Of a DNA stretch of 64,000 bases, positions 17,201 to 25,576 are shown one piece after another (position 1 is the stretch's first letter; every line of letters begins with the position of its first letter). The translations under genes and the position numbers were made by a program. Origin of the DNA: Blastococcus sp. TF02-09 (GTDB lineage: Bacteria > Actinomycetota > Actinomycetes > Mycobacteriales > Geodermatophilaceae); contig NZ_QOHH01000013.1 in assembly GCF_003319105.1 (NCBI RefSeq), positions 57,742 to 121,741 of the forward strand, written 5' to 3'. The notes under the pieces are model-generated. The model saw only the letters and a program-made list of their open reading frames with translations. It ran no database searches and was not told the DNA's origin.

Positions 17201-17590
17201 CGCGGGGCCGAGGTCGTGCAGCCGGGTGGTCGCGAGCACCGCGGCCGGGCCGGGACCGCCGGCGGCGGCGACGGCGGCCGGCGAGGCGGTCAGCCGGTCC
17301 AGCAGCGCATGGCGCAGCCGGTCCTCGGCGCGGCGGGCGTCCCGGGCGGCCAGCGCGTCGCCGGCAGCGCCCGCGGCCGAGCGGAGCGCCGCCCCCGCGG
17401 CGGCGACCAGCAGCGGGCCGGCCAGCGGTCCCTCCGCGAGACCGGAGCCGCGTGCCACGGCGTGCGCCAGGCCGGCCGCGAGCAGCACCAGGCCGGCGGT
17501 CTGCGCCAGCGCCGCTGCCGCCGCGCGCACCAGCGCGCCGGTCAGCCCCGGAACCCCGGCCAGCGCGCCGAGCGGTCCGCGCCCGCTCAC
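14267..17590 (-). CDS. cydDC: CydDC fusion: heterodimeric-type ABC exporter for cytochrome bd assembly
   Basis: 1107 residues from a GTG overlapping the cydB stop. Residues 1-530 are CydD-like: six membrane helices, Walker A GASGSGKST near 367, signature LSPGQLQRVALARAL near 462, Walker B LLLDEPTAHLD near 488. Residues 555-1107 are CydC-like: a second membrane domain starting LLGALSAGAGVALTAVSGWLI, Walker A GPSGAGKST near 920, signature LSGGERHRLAAARAL near 1035, Walker B LLDEPTAHLD near 1052. The complex moves reductant and heme-related cargo needed for bd oxidase maturation. The linker (534-553) is encoded by a perfect palindrome, described separately. Last gene of cydA-cydB-cydDC. Confidence 0.95.
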   Translation of the reverse strand: MSGRGPLGALAGVPGLTGALVRAAAAALAQTAGLVLLAAGLAHAVARGSGLAEGPLAGPLLVAAAGAALRSAAGAAGDALAARDARRAEDRLRHALLDRLTASPAAVAAAGGPGPAAVLATTRLHDLGPALATYLPALARTLVVPPALLLVLAATDLLSAVLVAVTLPLVPLFMVLVGRYTQSATADSARALDRIAAHVAELVRGLPVLVGLGRAADQARALARLGEAHRTRTMATLRIAFLSALVLELIATLSVALVAVTVGLRLVHGDLALAVGLTALLLAPEAFAPLRALGSAHHAAEDASLAAAEARAVLAAPAPTRAVPGVDDDPRGADVAVRRLTVRHPGRTVAALPPTDLAVRPGEFVALTGASGSGKSTLLAAVAGVLSPDAVQGGVVSGVGAVAYVPQFPRTTGATVADELRRHAGSVPGADEVVGEAYVVEALARVGAADLAGRAPQQLSPGQLQRVALARALVRIRRGATVLLLDEPTAHLDDDARAQVTAVLRELRGTVTVLAATHDPALAALADRTVVLPARTFCTESPGAAPDFRYRKSVVEAGTAAEPAEVPAPRGVLARAGLLGALSAGAGVALTAVSGWLIVRAAEMPPVLTLLVATAGVRFFGIGRAVLRWLERLAAHDAALRLAATTRVRVWRALAAQGLAADRTPGAALARLVGDVGVVQELTVRVRPALVVAAAVPVATVLALALVDVAAAGTVAAVLALTVAAVLAVHRRVDAGAARAADSLRVAALQDTTTALDGADDLRAHGLAARTAGELAARAGTQADIVRTGDRAAALGTGLVALGTGLAAVLATAVATGGGLTGPALAVVALAPLALAEPLAGLVPALQRRGALLDARARLDAVLATPPPPDPADPVPAPPAVHHLAVEELAAGWPGGPDVLRGLTAQARAGDGWLVVRGPSGAGKSTFLAVLMASLRPRAGRYGLGDVDTARLAGDAVRAPLAWLPQEAHVFAGSIRANLAVAAPRGVLAGPDGEARMTRALTAAGLGPLLAALPGGLDTPVGAGGTALSGGERHRLAAARALLADRDVVLLDEPTAHLDPPTARALVEDLRTALAGRVVVCVTHDDDVPRAGDTVVRLGETAARASA
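15931..15988. repeat. Nested palindrome inserted in frame in the cydDC linker
   Basis: Two 23-base arms (15931-15953 and 15966-15988) are exact reverse complements around a 12-base GC-rich centre. Each arm is itself a dyad, GGACTTTC-N6-GAAAGTCC, containing GTAC. Its AT content is far above the surrounding gene. It encodes about 20 residues in the hinge between CydD and CydC without breaking the frame. Best explained as a small dispersed palindromic element. Confidence 0.8.
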
Positions 17591-18597
17591 GCCGGCACGG
17601 CCTCGTCGTGCACCGGCTCGGCGGTCAGCCGCTTCCGGAACACCCAGTACGTCCACGCCTGGTAGCCGAGCACCACGGGGAGGCCGACACCGGCGGCCCA
17701 GGTCATCACGGTGAGGGTGTAGTCGCTGACCGAGGCGTCGGCGGCGGTCACGTCGAAGGCGACGTCGATCGTCGAGGGCAGGACGACGGGATAGGCGGCG
17801 CCGAAGATGGTCGCGGCCGAGGCCACGAGCAGCACCGCCCAGGCGGCGAACGCCGAGCCCTCCCGGTCCAGCCGGATCTTGGCCCACGCGACGACCACGG
17901 CCGCCGCGGCGACCAGCCAGAGCACCCCGGTGACCGGCGTCCCGTAGCGCAGGTGGGTGATGCCCGCCCAGGCCAGCAGCGGCAGCGCGGCCACCGGCGA
18001 CCAGCGCCGCGCGAACGCCCGGGCCCGCAGCCGCACGTCGCCGTCGACCTTGAGCGCGAGGAACAGCGCCCCGTGCACGAGCGAGAACCCGAGGACGGCG
18101 AGCGCGCCGAGCAGCGCCGGCCAGGAGTAGCCGGCGAAGGGGCCGCCGACCCGGATGCCGTCGGCGTCGACGGGCAGGCCGAGGGTGGTCGCGCCCAGCG
18201 CCGCGCCGATGCCCAGGGCGGCGATCAGCGAGCCGCCGGTGATGACCTTCGTCCACGTCGCGTCCCAGCCCTCGGTGTGATGGGAGTGCCGCCACTCGAA
18301 GGCCACCGCCCGGATGATCAGGCCGAACAGCACGAGCACGAACGGCAGGTACATCGCCGGGAGCCAGGTCGCGTACCAGCCGGGGAAGGCGGCGAACACC
18401 GCGCCGACCGCGGTGATCAGCCAGACCTCGTTGCCGTCCCACAGCGGGCCGATGCTGCGCAGCATGAGGTGCCGGTCCTGCGGCTTGCGGCCGAGCACGG
18501 GCAACAGGGCCGCGACGCCGAAGTCGAACCCCTCGAGCAGGAGGAAGCCGGTCCACAGCACCGCGACGGCGGCGAACCAGAGGGTGGGCAGGTCCAC
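17587..18597 (-). CDS. cydB: Cytochrome bd ubiquinol/menaquinol oxidase subunit II
   Basis: 336 residues from GTG. Opening PTLWFAAVAVLWTGFLLLEGFDFGV and then LRSIGPLWDGNEVWLITAVGAVFAAFPGWYAT are the signature N-terminal helices of CydB. GFSLVHGALFLALK and a C-terminal TVMTWAAGVGLPVVLGYQAWTYWVFRKR complete the family. CydB pairs with CydA in the membrane and stabilises the heme-binding core of the high-affinity terminal oxidase. Fourteen bases downstream of the cydA stop, and its TGA overlaps the cydDC start, so all three are one transcription unit. Confidence 0.97.
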   Translation of the reverse strand: MDLPTLWFAAVAVLWTGFLLLEGFDFGVAALLPVLGRKPQDRHLMLRSIGPLWDGNEVWLITAVGAVFAAFPGWYATWLPAMYLPFVLVLFGLIIRAVAFEWRHSHHTEGWDATWTKVITGGSLIAALGIGAALGATTLGLPVDADGIRVGGPFAGYSWPALLGALAVLGFSLVHGALFLALKVDGDVRLRARAFARRWSPVAALPLLAWAGITHLRYGTPVTGVLWLVAAAAVVVAWAKIRLDREGSAFAAWAVLLVASAATIFGAAYPVVLPSTIDVAFDVTAADASVSDYTLTVMTWAAGVGLPVVLGYQAWTYWVFRKRLTAEPVHDEAVPA

Positions 18598-18611
18598 GGG
18601 AACGCTCCTGG

Positions 18612-20159
18612 TCAGTAGGCGAACTGGAGGACGTCGTCGTCGCGGCGCGGTGTCTCGCCGTCGCCGTCGTCCGGTGGTTCCGGGGTGGGGGAGCCATCGC
18701 CGGTGGTGACGCCGGCGCGCACGAACCGGCCGATCAGCCACAGCTCCACGATCGCCAGCGCGGCGTAGACGACGGTGAGCGCGATGAGCGAGGTCCAGAC
18801 CTCCGCGGCGCTGATGCCGGGGGAGACGGCCTGGGCGGTGAAGAACCAGACCTGGTCCTCCACCGGCACGTCCGGGTTCGGGTGGACGACGAACGGCTGG
18901 CGGCCCATCTCGGTGAAGATCCAGCCCGCGGCGTTCGCGACGAAAGGAGCGCCGACGGCGAGCAGCGAGCCGTACACGCCGATCCGCGACGTCGGCACTC
19001 GCCCCCGGCGGGTGGACCACAGGGCGTACGCGGCGACCCCGGCCGACACCGCACCCATGCCGATCATCAGCCGGAAGCTCCAGTAGGTGACCGCCAGCAG
19101 GGGCGTGTAGTCGATCGGCTCCCCGGCCTTGTCCCCGAAGCTCGGGTCGTCGGGGTAGGTCTCGCCGTAGACGGCCGCGTACTCCTCCTGCAGCTCGTTC
19201 ACGCCCGGGACGGCGGTGGAGAAGTCGCCGTGGGCGAGGTAGCTGAGGACGTACGGGACGGTCAGCGAGTGCACGTCGTCGCACTCGTTGTTGCCGAGCT
19301 TGCCCCAGGCGAAGATCGAGAAGGACGCCGGCGCCTCGGTCTCGCAGAGCGCCTCGGCCGAGCTCATCTTGAGCGGCTGCTGCTCGTACATGAGCTTGCC
19401 CTGCCAGTCGCCGGTCAGCGCCGTCAGCACGAACGCGGCCAGCGAGACCCAGCCGCCGAGCCGTACCGAACGGCGCCACACGGCGTGGTCGACGTCCGTG
19501 GCCGGCTGCCCGGCCAGCTTCCGCCGGCGCAGGTGCCACAGCCCGATGCCGACCAGCAGCGCGCCCGCGACCATGAGGGCGGCGACGATCGCGTGGCTGA
19601 ACGCGGCGAGCGCGGTGTTGTTGGTGAGGACGGCGAGGAAGTCCGTGTGCACCGGCCGGCCGTCCTCGCCCACCGTGACGCCGACCGGGTGCTGCATCCA
19701 CGAGTTGGCCGCGATGATGAAGTACGCGCTGACGATCGAGCCGATGACCGCCGCCCACAGCGCGGCCAGGTGCAGCCTCTTCGGGATGCGGCCCCAGCCG
19801 AAGATCCACAGGCCGAGGAACGTCGACTCCAGGAAGAACGCCAGCAGCGCCTCGAGGGCCAGCAGCGAGCCGAAGACGTCGCCGACGAAGCGCGAGTACT
19901 CCGACCACGCCAGGCCGAACTGGAACTCCTGCACCAGGCCGGTGGCCACGCCGAGCACGAAGTTGATCAGGTAGATGCGGCCCCAGAAGCGGGTCATCCG
20001 CAGCCACTCGGGCTTGTCGGTGCGCACCCACATGGTGTGCATGACCGCGACCAGGATCCCCAGGCCGATGGTCAGCGGCACCATCAGGAAGTGGTAGACG
20101 GTGGTGATCCCGAACTGCCAGCGCGCGATGTCCAGCGTGTCCATGCCCAGGACGTCCAC
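18612..20159 (-). CDS. cydA: Cytochrome bd oxidase subunit I
   Basis: 515 residues. Axial heme ligand candidates are present: His23 in TTVYHFLMVPLTIG, His near 190 in AAFSHAIVAALM, and Met near 415 in WIFTEMGRQPF. The periplasmic Q-loop (about 255-330) is of the short type. Nine hydrophobic helices are visible and a polar Asp/Pro-rich tail follows the last one. It oxidises quinol and reduces oxygen under low oxygen or when the aa3 branch is blocked. GTG 20159 is chosen because of GAGGAG nine bases upstream; ATG 20144 is the alternative. Two BlaI-type dyads lie 53-93 bases upstream. Confidence 0.97.
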   Translation of the reverse strand: MDVLGMDTLDIARWQFGITTVYHFLMVPLTIGLGILVAVMHTMWVRTDKPEWLRMTRFWGRIYLINFVLGVATGLVQEFQFGLAWSEYSRFVGDVFGSLLALEALLAFFLESTFLGLWIFGWGRIPKRLHLAALWAAVIGSIVSAYFIIAANSWMQHPVGVTVGEDGRPVHTDFLAVLTNNTALAAFSHAIVAALMVAGALLVGIGLWHLRRRKLAGQPATDVDHAVWRRSVRLGGWVSLAAFVLTALTGDWQGKLMYEQQPLKMSSAEALCETEAPASFSIFAWGKLGNNECDDVHSLTVPYVLSYLAHGDFSTAVPGVNELQEEYAAVYGETYPDDPSFGDKAGEPIDYTPLLAVTYWSFRLMIGMGAVSAGVAAYALWSTRRGRVPTSRIGVYGSLLAVGAPFVANAAGWIFTEMGRQPFVVHPNPDVPVEDQVWFFTAQAVSPGISAAEVWTSLIALTVVYAALAIVELWLIGRFVRAGVTTGDGSPTPEPPDDGDGETPRRDDDVLQFAY

Positions 20160-20211
20160 GGCACCTGCTCCTCGTCTCGCGGCGATGACCGTCGTACGAT
20201 CGACACGTTCT

Positions 20212-20252
20212 TTCTACGCCGAGTAGAAGAAACTTTTCTACGACACGTAGAA
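20212..20252. promoter_or_regulatory. Twin BlaI-type operators between cydA and blaI
   Basis: Two dyads of the same form, TTCTAC-N5-GTAGAA, occupy 20212-20228 and 20236-20252, 24 bases apart in phase. TAC-N-GTA symmetry is the known core of BlaI/MecI/CopY operators. They sit in the divergent spacer between cydA (start 20159) and the blaI-like gene (start 20286), so binding could control both directions. Confidence 0.75.
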
Positions 20253-20285
20253 GAACGTGCTGTGACCCGTACGACAGGAGGAGCG

Positions 20286-20630
20286 ATGGCCTCGCTGGGC
20301 GAGCTGGAGCGGGCCGTCATGGACCAGCTGTGGTCGGCCGACGGTCCGGTCGCGGCGACCGAGCTGCGCGCGGGGCTCGCCGACCGCGGCGTTGCGCTGA
20401 CCACGGTGCACACCGTGCTGACCCGGCTCGAGCAGAAGGGCTTCGTCACCCACGACGAGGCCCGGCCGCGCCGCTTCACCGCCCGTGCGAGCCGCGAGGA
20501 CCACGCCGCCGAGCTCATGCACGAGGTGCTCGGCCAGGCCGCGGACCGGCAGGCCGTGCTGGCGCGGTTCGTCGGCAGCGTCAACGAGGACGAGGCCCGG
20601 ATGCTGCGCGAGCTGCTCGCTCGCGGCTGA
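20286..20630 (+). CDS. blaI: BlaI/MecI/CopY family winged-helix repressor
   Basis: 114 residues from ATG with AGGAGGAGCG upstream. The winged helix shows LGELERAVMDQLWSADGPVAATELRAGL, ALTTVHTVLTRLEQKGFVTHDE and RRFTARASREDHAAELM. This is followed by the C-terminal dimerisation helices with ADRQAVLARFVGSVNEDEARMLRELL. Such repressors are inactivated by cleavage, commonly by an integral membrane metalloprotease like the gene directly downstream (5 bases away). The twin dyads immediately upstream probably are its autoregulatory operators and may extend control to cydA. Confidence 0.92.
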   Translation: MASLGELERAVMDQLWSADGPVAATELRAGLADRGVALTTVHTVLTRLEQKGFVTHDEARPRRFTARASREDHAAELMHEVLGQAADRQAVLARFVGSVNEDEARMLRELLARG

Positions 20631-20635
20631 CCCCC

Positions 20636-21562
20636 GTGCTGCCCGTCACCGCGGCCGCCCTCGCCGTCCTCGCCGCGCTGCTGGCGTGGCCGGTGCCGGC
20701 GCTGCTCGGCCGCGCGCGGTGGCCGGCCCGGGACCCGCTGGTCGCGCTCGTCTGCTGGCAGGCGCTCGGGCTGGCCGGCGGCCTGTCGATCATCGGCGCG
20801 CTGCTGGTGCACGGCCTGGCGCCCTGGGGGCACTCGCTGCCCGAGGCGTGGTGGTCGTGGGTGCGCGGCGAGGCGGCCGGCGACCCGGTGCGCGGTGACC
20901 ACTGGGTGACCATGACGCTGGCCGCGGTGCTCGCCGTCGAGCTGGTGGGCGTGCTGGCGCTGTCCGGGTACCGCACCGCCCGCACCCGGCGTCGGCACCG
21001 GGAGCTGCTCGAGCTGGTGGTCGCACCCGGTGCCGCGCCGGACACCCGGCTGCTCGAGCACCCCGCGCCGGTGGCCTTCTGCATCCCCGGCGCCCGGCCG
21101 CTGCTGGTGCTCTCCTCCGGGATGGTCGCCGAGCTCGACGAGGCGGAGCTCGCCGCCGTCGTCGCGCACGAGCGGGCGCACCTGCGCGAGCACCACCACC
21201 TGTACCTGCTGCCGTTCGTCGCCTGGGAGGCGGCGTTGCCCGTGCTACCGGCGGCCGGGCGCGCGCACGCCGCCGTCCGCGAGCTGGTGGAGATGCGGGC
21301 CGACGACGTCGCACTGCCGGAGCTGGACGGCACCGACCCGCGGCGGACCCTGGCGCAGGCGATCGTCGCCGCGGCGGGGCGGCCGGGGGCGGAGGTGCCG
21401 GGCGGTGCGCTGGCGGTGACCGGTGGATCGGTGCGGGCCCGCGTCGTCCGGCTGCTGGAGCCGCCGGCCCCGCTGACCCCGGCCGCGCGGGCCGCGGCGC
21501 TGCTCGGCGCCGGGCTGCTGCTCCTGCTGCCGACGGCGCTGCTGCTGCTCCCGGCGCTCTAG
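20636..21562 (+). CDS. M48/BlaR1-like integral membrane metallopeptidase
   Basis: 308 residues from GTG. Three hydrophobic segments precede the soluble zinc-protease part, with CIPGARPLLVLSSGMVAELDEAELAAVVAHERAH. HERAH (HExxH) is the zinc site and EMRADD some 40 residues later supplies the third ligand. One more hydrophobic segment ends the protein. It lacks the penicillin-binding sensor domain of staphylococcal BlaR1, as is usual in actinobacterial BlaI partners, so the inducing signal is unknown. Likely cleaves or triggers loss of the BlaI-type repressor. Its stop overlaps the convergent gene at 21559 by four bases. Confidence 0.88.
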   Translation: MLPVTAAALAVLAALLAWPVPALLGRARWPARDPLVALVCWQALGLAGGLSIIGALLVHGLAPWGHSLPEAWWSWVRGEAAGDPVRGDHWVTMTLAAVLAVELVGVLALSGYRTARTRRRHRELLELVVAPGAAPDTRLLEHPAPVAFCIPGARPLLVLSSGMVAELDEAELAAVVAHERAHLREHHHLYLLPFVAWEAALPVLPAAGRAHAAVRELVEMRADDVALPELDGTDPRRTLAQAIVAAAGRPGAEVPGGALAVTGGSVRARVVRLLEPPAPLTPAARAAALLGAGLLLLLPTALLLLPAL

Positions 21563-21912
21563 CCGGCCGCGCCGCGGCGGGCGAGGAGTGCGGAGGCCAG
21601 CGCGACCGCTCCGCTGAGCCGGGCCGCGCGCCCGTACCGGGGCGACGCCACGAACGGCAGCATGGTGGCGGCGTGCAGCAGGTCGACGCCGGCCGCCGCG
21701 GTCAGGACCGTCGGCCCGGGCCGGGCCAGGACGGCGGCGTGCTGCGCGAGCATGCGGGCGCCGAGCGCGCGGACCAGCCACCGGCGTTCCCGCGGGAACT
21801 CCGGCGCGACCGCGTCGAGGACCGGCTGCGGCGCCGCGAGCAGCAGCAACCCGGCGGCGGCGCCGCTCGCCGCGACGAGGCGGACTGCCCGGCGGCGGGG
21901 CTGGTCGGGCAT
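21559..21912 (-). CDS. Small membrane protein of unknown function
   Basis: 117 residues from ATG. Three to four hydrophobic segments (about 12-30, 72-88, 95-112) with PEFPRERRWLVRALGARMLAQHAAVLARP between the first two, and GVDLLHAATMLPF in the middle. The pattern 'RxLGARxLxQ...GAxVDxLHAxTM' recalls DUF4267-like small membrane proteins of Actinobacteria, as a tentative link. The stop codons of this gene and the M48 gene overlap. Confidence 0.65.
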   Translation of the reverse strand: MPDQPRRRAVRLVAASGAAAGLLLLAAPQPVLDAVAPEFPRERRWLVRALGARMLAQHAAVLARPGPTVLTAAAGVDLLHAATMLPFVASPRYGRAARLSGAVALASALLARRGAAG

Positions 21913-21949
21913 CGGGGTCTCCGCTCGCGGTCGAGGTGGTCCGGCACGG

Positions 21950-21983
21950 TCTGCCTCTGCTTACCCCGGCAAGCAGAGGCAGA
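21950..21983. terminator. 13-base stem hairpin upstream of the gene at 21912
   Basis: Arms at 21950-21962 and 21971-21983 (TCTGCCTCTGCTT and its exact complement) with an 8-base loop. It is not followed by a T-run in either direction. Because it sits 38 bases upstream of the small membrane protein start, it may be a terminator for the copA operon, a 5' UTR structure, or a small repeat. Confidence 0.4.
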
Positions 21984-22036
21984 GCATCCGGGGAGGGGCG
22001 TCGGGGGAGGAGGGCGGCAGGTCGCTCGTCGCGCCG

Positions 22037-22070
22037 TCGGCCCCTGCCCACCGGTGTGGGCAGGGGCCGA
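22037..22070 (-). terminator. Terminator-like hairpin after copA
   Basis: Perfect 15-base stem (22037-22051 and 22056-22070) closed by a CGGT loop, 18 bases past the copA stop. The strong GC stem without a T-run is the usual form in high-GC Actinobacteria. Likely ends the csoR-copZ-copA transcript. Confidence 0.7.
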
Positions 22071-22087
22071 GCATGCGGACGGGCAGG

Positions 22088-24391
22088 TCAGCGGCGGGCG
22101 GGTTCTTCCGCGCGGGCCGGCGCCGAGGGGAGTGCGGTGGCGGCGTCCCGGTTCTCCGGCAGGGGCGCGAAGCCGCGCAGCCGCAGCGAATTGGTGACGA
22201 CGAACACCGAGCTGAACGCCATGGCCGCCCCGGCGATCATCGGGTTGAGCAGCCCGGCCATGGCCAGGGGGATCGCGGCCACGTTGTAGCCGAAGGCCCA
22301 GAACAGGTTGCCCTTGATCGTGGCCAGCGTGCGCCGGGCGAGCCGGATGGCGTCGGCCGCGGCCCGGAGGTCACCGCGCACCAGGGTCAGGTCGGAGGCC
22401 TCGATCGCCACGTCGGTGCCGGTGCCCATGGCCAGCCCGAGGTCGGCCCGGGCGAGGGCGGCCGCGTCGTTGACGCCGTCACCGACCATGGCCACGACCC
22501 GGCCCTCGGCCTGCAGCCGCGTCACCACGTCGACCTTCTCCCGGGGCAGCACCTCGGCGATCACCTCGTCGATGCCGACCTCGGCGGCCACGGTCCGCGC
22601 GGCGCGCGCGTTGTCGCCGGTGAGCAGGACCGGGGTGAGCCCCAGCCCGCGCAGCTGGGCGACCGCGGCGGCCGACGTGGGCTTGACCGCGTCGGCGACG
22701 ACGAGCACCCCGCGCGCGGCTCCGTCCCATGCGACGGCGACCGCGGTGCGCCCCGCCTGCTCGGCCTCGTCCACGGCCCGCCGCAGCGCAGGGGGTAGCG
22801 GGGCGGACCGGTCGGCCAGCAGGCGCGGGCGGCCGACGACGACCGCGGCGCCGTCGACGACCCCGTGCACGCCGAGGCCCTCGACGGCGGTGAAGCCCTC
22901 GACGCCCGGCAGCGGACCGCGCTCGGCCGCCGCGGCGGCGACCGCCTGCGCGATCGGGTGCTCCGAGGCCGCCTCCAGGGCGCCGGCCAGCCGCAGCAGC
23001 CGGTCGGCGTCCTCGCCGTCGGCCGGGACGAGGTCCAGCAGCGTCATCCGACCCGTGGTCACGGTGCCGGTCTTGTCCAGGACCACGGTGTCGACCCGGC
23101 GGGTGCTCTCCAGCACCTCGGGGCCCTTGATCAGGATGCCCAGCTGCGCACCGCGGCCGGTGCCGACCATCAGCGCGGTCGGCGTCGCCAGTCCCAGCGC
23201 GCACGGGCAGGCGATGATGAGCACGGCGACCGCCGCGGTGAACGCCGCCGGCAGGCCCGCACCGGTGCCGATCCAGAAGCCGAGCGTGGCGACGGTCAGC
23301 ACCAGGACGACCGGCACGAACACCCCGGAGATCCGGTCGGCCAGCCGCTGCACCTCCGCCTTGCCGTTCTGCGCGTCCTCGACCAGCCGGGCCATCTGCG
23401 CCAGCTGGGTCGCCGACCCGACGCGGGTGGCCCGCACGACCAGCCGGCCGCCGGCGTTCACCGTGCCGCCGACGACGGCGTCGCCCGCGCCCACCTCGAC
23501 CGGCACCGACTCCCCGGTGAGCATCGAGGCATCGACGGCCGAGGAGCCCTCGGTCACCTCGCCGTCGGCCGCGATCTTCTCGCCGGGACGGACGACGAAC
23601 AGGTCGCCCACCGCCAGCTGGTCGACCGGCACCCGCACCTCGGCGCCGCCGCGCAGCACCGAGACGTCCTTGGCCCCGAGCTTGAGCAGTGCGCGCAACG
23701 CGGCCCCGGCCCGCCGCTTGGACCGTGCCTCGAAGAACCGGCCGGCGAGGATGAACGTCGTGACCCCGGCGGCGGCCTCGAGGTAGATGTTGGCGCTGCC
23801 GTCGCTGCGCTCGATGGTCAGCTCGAAGGGGTGCACCATGCCCGGCGTCCCGGCCGTGCCCCAGAACAGGGCGTAGAGCGACCAGCCGAAGGCGGCGAGG
23901 GTGCCCAGCGAGACGAGCGTGTCCATCGTGGCCGCGCCGTGCCGGAGGTTGGTCCACGCGGCGCGGTGGAACGGGAGCCCGCCCCAGACGACCACCGGGG
24001 CGGCCAGGGTGAGCGACAGCCACTGCCAGTACTCGAACTGCAGCGCCGGCACCATCGCCATGGCGATCACCGGCACGCTGAGCAGCACGGAGACGAGCAG
24101 CCTGGTGCGGAGCGCTGCGACCGGATCGGCCTCGGGCCGCTCCTCCTCCGCCTCCGGCGGCGCGGGCAGCGTCGCCGTGTAGCCGGTCTTCTCGACGGTG
24201 GCGATGAGGTCGTCGGTGGTGACGTCGCCGGTGACGCTGACCTTCGCCTTCTCGGTGGCGTAGTTGACGGTGGCGGTGACCCCATCGAGCTTGTTGAGCT
24301 TCTTCTCGACGCGGGCGGCGCACGAGGCGCAGGTCATCCCGCCGATGAGCAGCTCGACGTCGGTCAGCGGCCCGGTGGGGGCGGTGGTCAT
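22088..24391 (-). CDS. copA: P1B-type copper-exporting ATPase
   Basis: 767 residues. One N-terminal metal-binding domain with GMTCASC (Cys21, Cys24). Membrane helices are interrupted by the A-domain TGES motif near 293. The ion-path motif CPC is near 395 ([13 protein letters not shown]), the phosphorylation motif DKTGT near 438, the HP motif in SEHPIAQAV near 478, and GDGVND near 640. CPC, together with the CopZ and CsoR neighbours, identifies Cu(I) export from cytosol to outside. The ATG at 24391 overlaps the stop of the upstream secreted-protein gene (ATGA). A hairpin at 22037 closes the operon. Confidence 0.97.
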   Translation of the reverse strand: MTTAPTGPLTDVELLIGGMTCASCAARVEKKLNKLDGVTATVNYATEKAKVSVTGDVTTDDLIATVEKTGYTATLPAPPEAEEERPEADPVAALRTRLLVSVLLSVPVIAMAMVPALQFEYWQWLSLTLAAPVVVWGGLPFHRAAWTNLRHGAATMDTLVSLGTLAAFGWSLYALFWGTAGTPGMVHPFELTIERSDGSANIYLEAAAGVTTFILAGRFFEARSKRRAGAALRALLKLGAKDVSVLRGGAEVRVPVDQLAVGDLFVVRPGEKIAADGEVTEGSSAVDASMLTGESVPVEVGAGDAVVGGTVNAGGRLVVRATRVGSATQLAQMARLVEDAQNGKAEVQRLADRISGVFVPVVLVLTVATLGFWIGTGAGLPAAFTAAVAVLIIACPCALGLATPTALMVGTGRGAQLGILIKGPEVLESTRRVDTVVLDKTGTVTTGRMTLLDLVPADGEDADRLLRLAGALEAASEHPIAQAVAAAAAERGPLPGVEGFTAVEGLGVHGVVDGAAVVVGRPRLLADRSAPLPPALRRAVDEAEQAGRTAVAVAWDGAARGVLVVADAVKPTSAAAVAQLRGLGLTPVLLTGDNARAARTVAAEVGIDEVIAEVLPREKVDVVTRLQAEGRVVAMVGDGVNDAAALARADLGLAMGTGTDVAIEASDLTLVRGDLRAAADAIRLARRTLATIKGNLFWAFGYNVAAIPLAMAGLLNPMIAGAAMAFSSVFVVTNSLRLRGFAPLPENRDAATALPSAPARAEEPARR

Positions 24392-25308
24392 CCGTGGTGC
24401 TCCTCGGTGGCGCCGGCGGTCACGGTGAACGCGGCCGTGCGGACGACGTCGCCGTGCCGGAAGTCCAGGAACAGCCGGTAGCTGCCCGGGGACGGCGTCG
24501 TCGTGGCGAAGGTGATGCCGGGGCCGGCGGGCGTCACGCCGTCGCCTGGCTCGCCGGTGGGGTGGACGTGCAGGTAGCCGAGGTCGCCGGCGCGGAGGGC
24601 CACCAGGTGCCCGTAGGCGCCGAGGTAGGGCTGCAGGTCGGTGACCGGGGCGCCGTCGCGGCGCACGGTGAGGGTCAGCTCCGACTCCTCGCCGGCCACC
24701 AGCTCGCCGTCCAGGGAGACCTCGTAGCCGTCGACCTCGGCGGTGCGCGATGGCGCGGGCAGGGGCAGCGGTGAGTAGTCGCCGGCGACGTCCAGGTCGG
24801 CGCCGAGCGTGCGGTCCTCGCCGTCGGCGGTGGCCGCGAAGTCGGCGAACACCCGCCACGAACCGGGGGAGAGGTCCAGCGGCACCTGCCACGTGCCGTC
24901 GGCGCCGAGCTCGGGGTGCACGTGCTGGTAGCCGGCCAGGTCGCGGCGGACCGCGACGAGGTGCAGGTCCTCGTCGTGGCGGACGGCGTAGTCGGTCACG
25001 GCACGGCCGTCCGGCCCCAGGATGCGGAAGGCGACCGGGACGTCGTCGCCCGCGGGCAGGGCGAGCCGGTCGAGGGCGAGGGTGTAGCCGTCCTCGGACA
25101 CCGCGAGCCCGCCGGGGAGGTGTGCGGCGTCGCCCTCGTGAGCCGCGCCGGCTCCGTGGGCCGCCTCCCCGCCGGGCGCCATGTCGTGCGCGGCGCCGTC
25201 GGCCGCGGCCGGGCCGACCGGGCCGACGACCGCGCCGACGCCGGTGGCGGCACCGAAGACCGCGACCAGGCCGACGCCGAACGCGGCGAGTCTCGAGGGC
25301 GTGTTCAT
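24388..25308 (-). CDS. Secreted His/Met-rich protein of the copper operon, with an internal duplication
   Basis: 306 residues from ATG. A signal-peptide-like helix (6-30) is followed by a His/Met-containing segment (40-65) and then by two related blocks. Block one (116-157) reads [17 protein letters not shown] ... [10 protein letters not shown]; block two (234-283) reads [17 protein letters not shown] ... [10 protein letters not shown]. The repeated HVHP motif and the position between copZ and copA suggest extracytoplasmic copper binding or delivery. I recognise no characterised family. The stop overlaps copA, so the two are translationally coupled. Confidence 0.75.
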   Translation of the reverse strand: MNTPSRLAAFGVGLVAVFGAATGVGAVVGPVGPAAADGAAHDMAPGGEAAHGAGAAHEGDAAHLPGGLAVSEDGYTLALDRLALPAGDDVPVAFRILGPDGRAVTDYAVRHDEDLHLVAVRRDLAGYQHVHPELGADGTWQVPLDLSPGSWRVFADFAATADGEDRTLGADLDVAGDYSPLPLPAPSRTAEVDGYEVSLDGELVAGEESELTLTVRRDGAPVTDLQPYLGAYGHLVALRAGDLGYLHVHPTGEPGDGVTPAGPGITFATTTPSPGSYRLFLDFRHGDVVRTAAFTVTAGATEEHHG

Positions 25309-25333
25309 GGCGGGGTCGGTTCCCGGGGGCCGG

Positions 25334-25540
25334 TCAGCCGGCCAGCGAGTAACCGGCCTCCTCCACGGCGGCGCGGACGGCGGCGTCGTCGACCGGCGCC
25401 TCGCTGGACACGGTGAGGCCGCCGGACTCCAGGTCGACGTCGACGGTCTGCACGCCTGGGACGGCCGAGACCTCCTCGGTGACGGCGTTCACGCAGTGGC
25501 CGCAGGTCATGCCGACGACGGTGTAGCTGGCGGTGCTCAT
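25334..25540 (-). CDS. copZ: CopZ-like heavy-metal-associated domain chaperone
   Basis: 68 residues, one HMA (ferredoxin-like) domain. VVGMTCGHC carries the Cu(I) ligands Cys13 and Cys16. The rest has the expected pattern of Val-rich strands (VQTVDVDLESGGLTVSSE) and ends in a helix with EEAGYSLAG. It carries Cu(I) to the N-terminal domain or the ion path of CopA. Lies 36 bases downstream of csoR. Confidence 0.95.
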   Translation of the reverse strand: MSTASYTVVGMTCGHCVNAVTEEVSAVPGVQTVDVDLESGGLTVSSEAPVDDAAVRAAVEEAGYSLAG

Positions 25541-25576
25541 GGCGGTGTCCTTCCAGAGGGGAGTGCGGGGGAGGGT

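Noticed and set aside
13724..17665. A very long open frame on the strand opposite to cydDC and its neighbour
   Set aside because: Its product is low-complexity Arg/Gly/Gln-rich with no fold. It arises because GC-rich codons leave few stops in the antisense frames; the minus strand encodes clear ABC transporter motifs.
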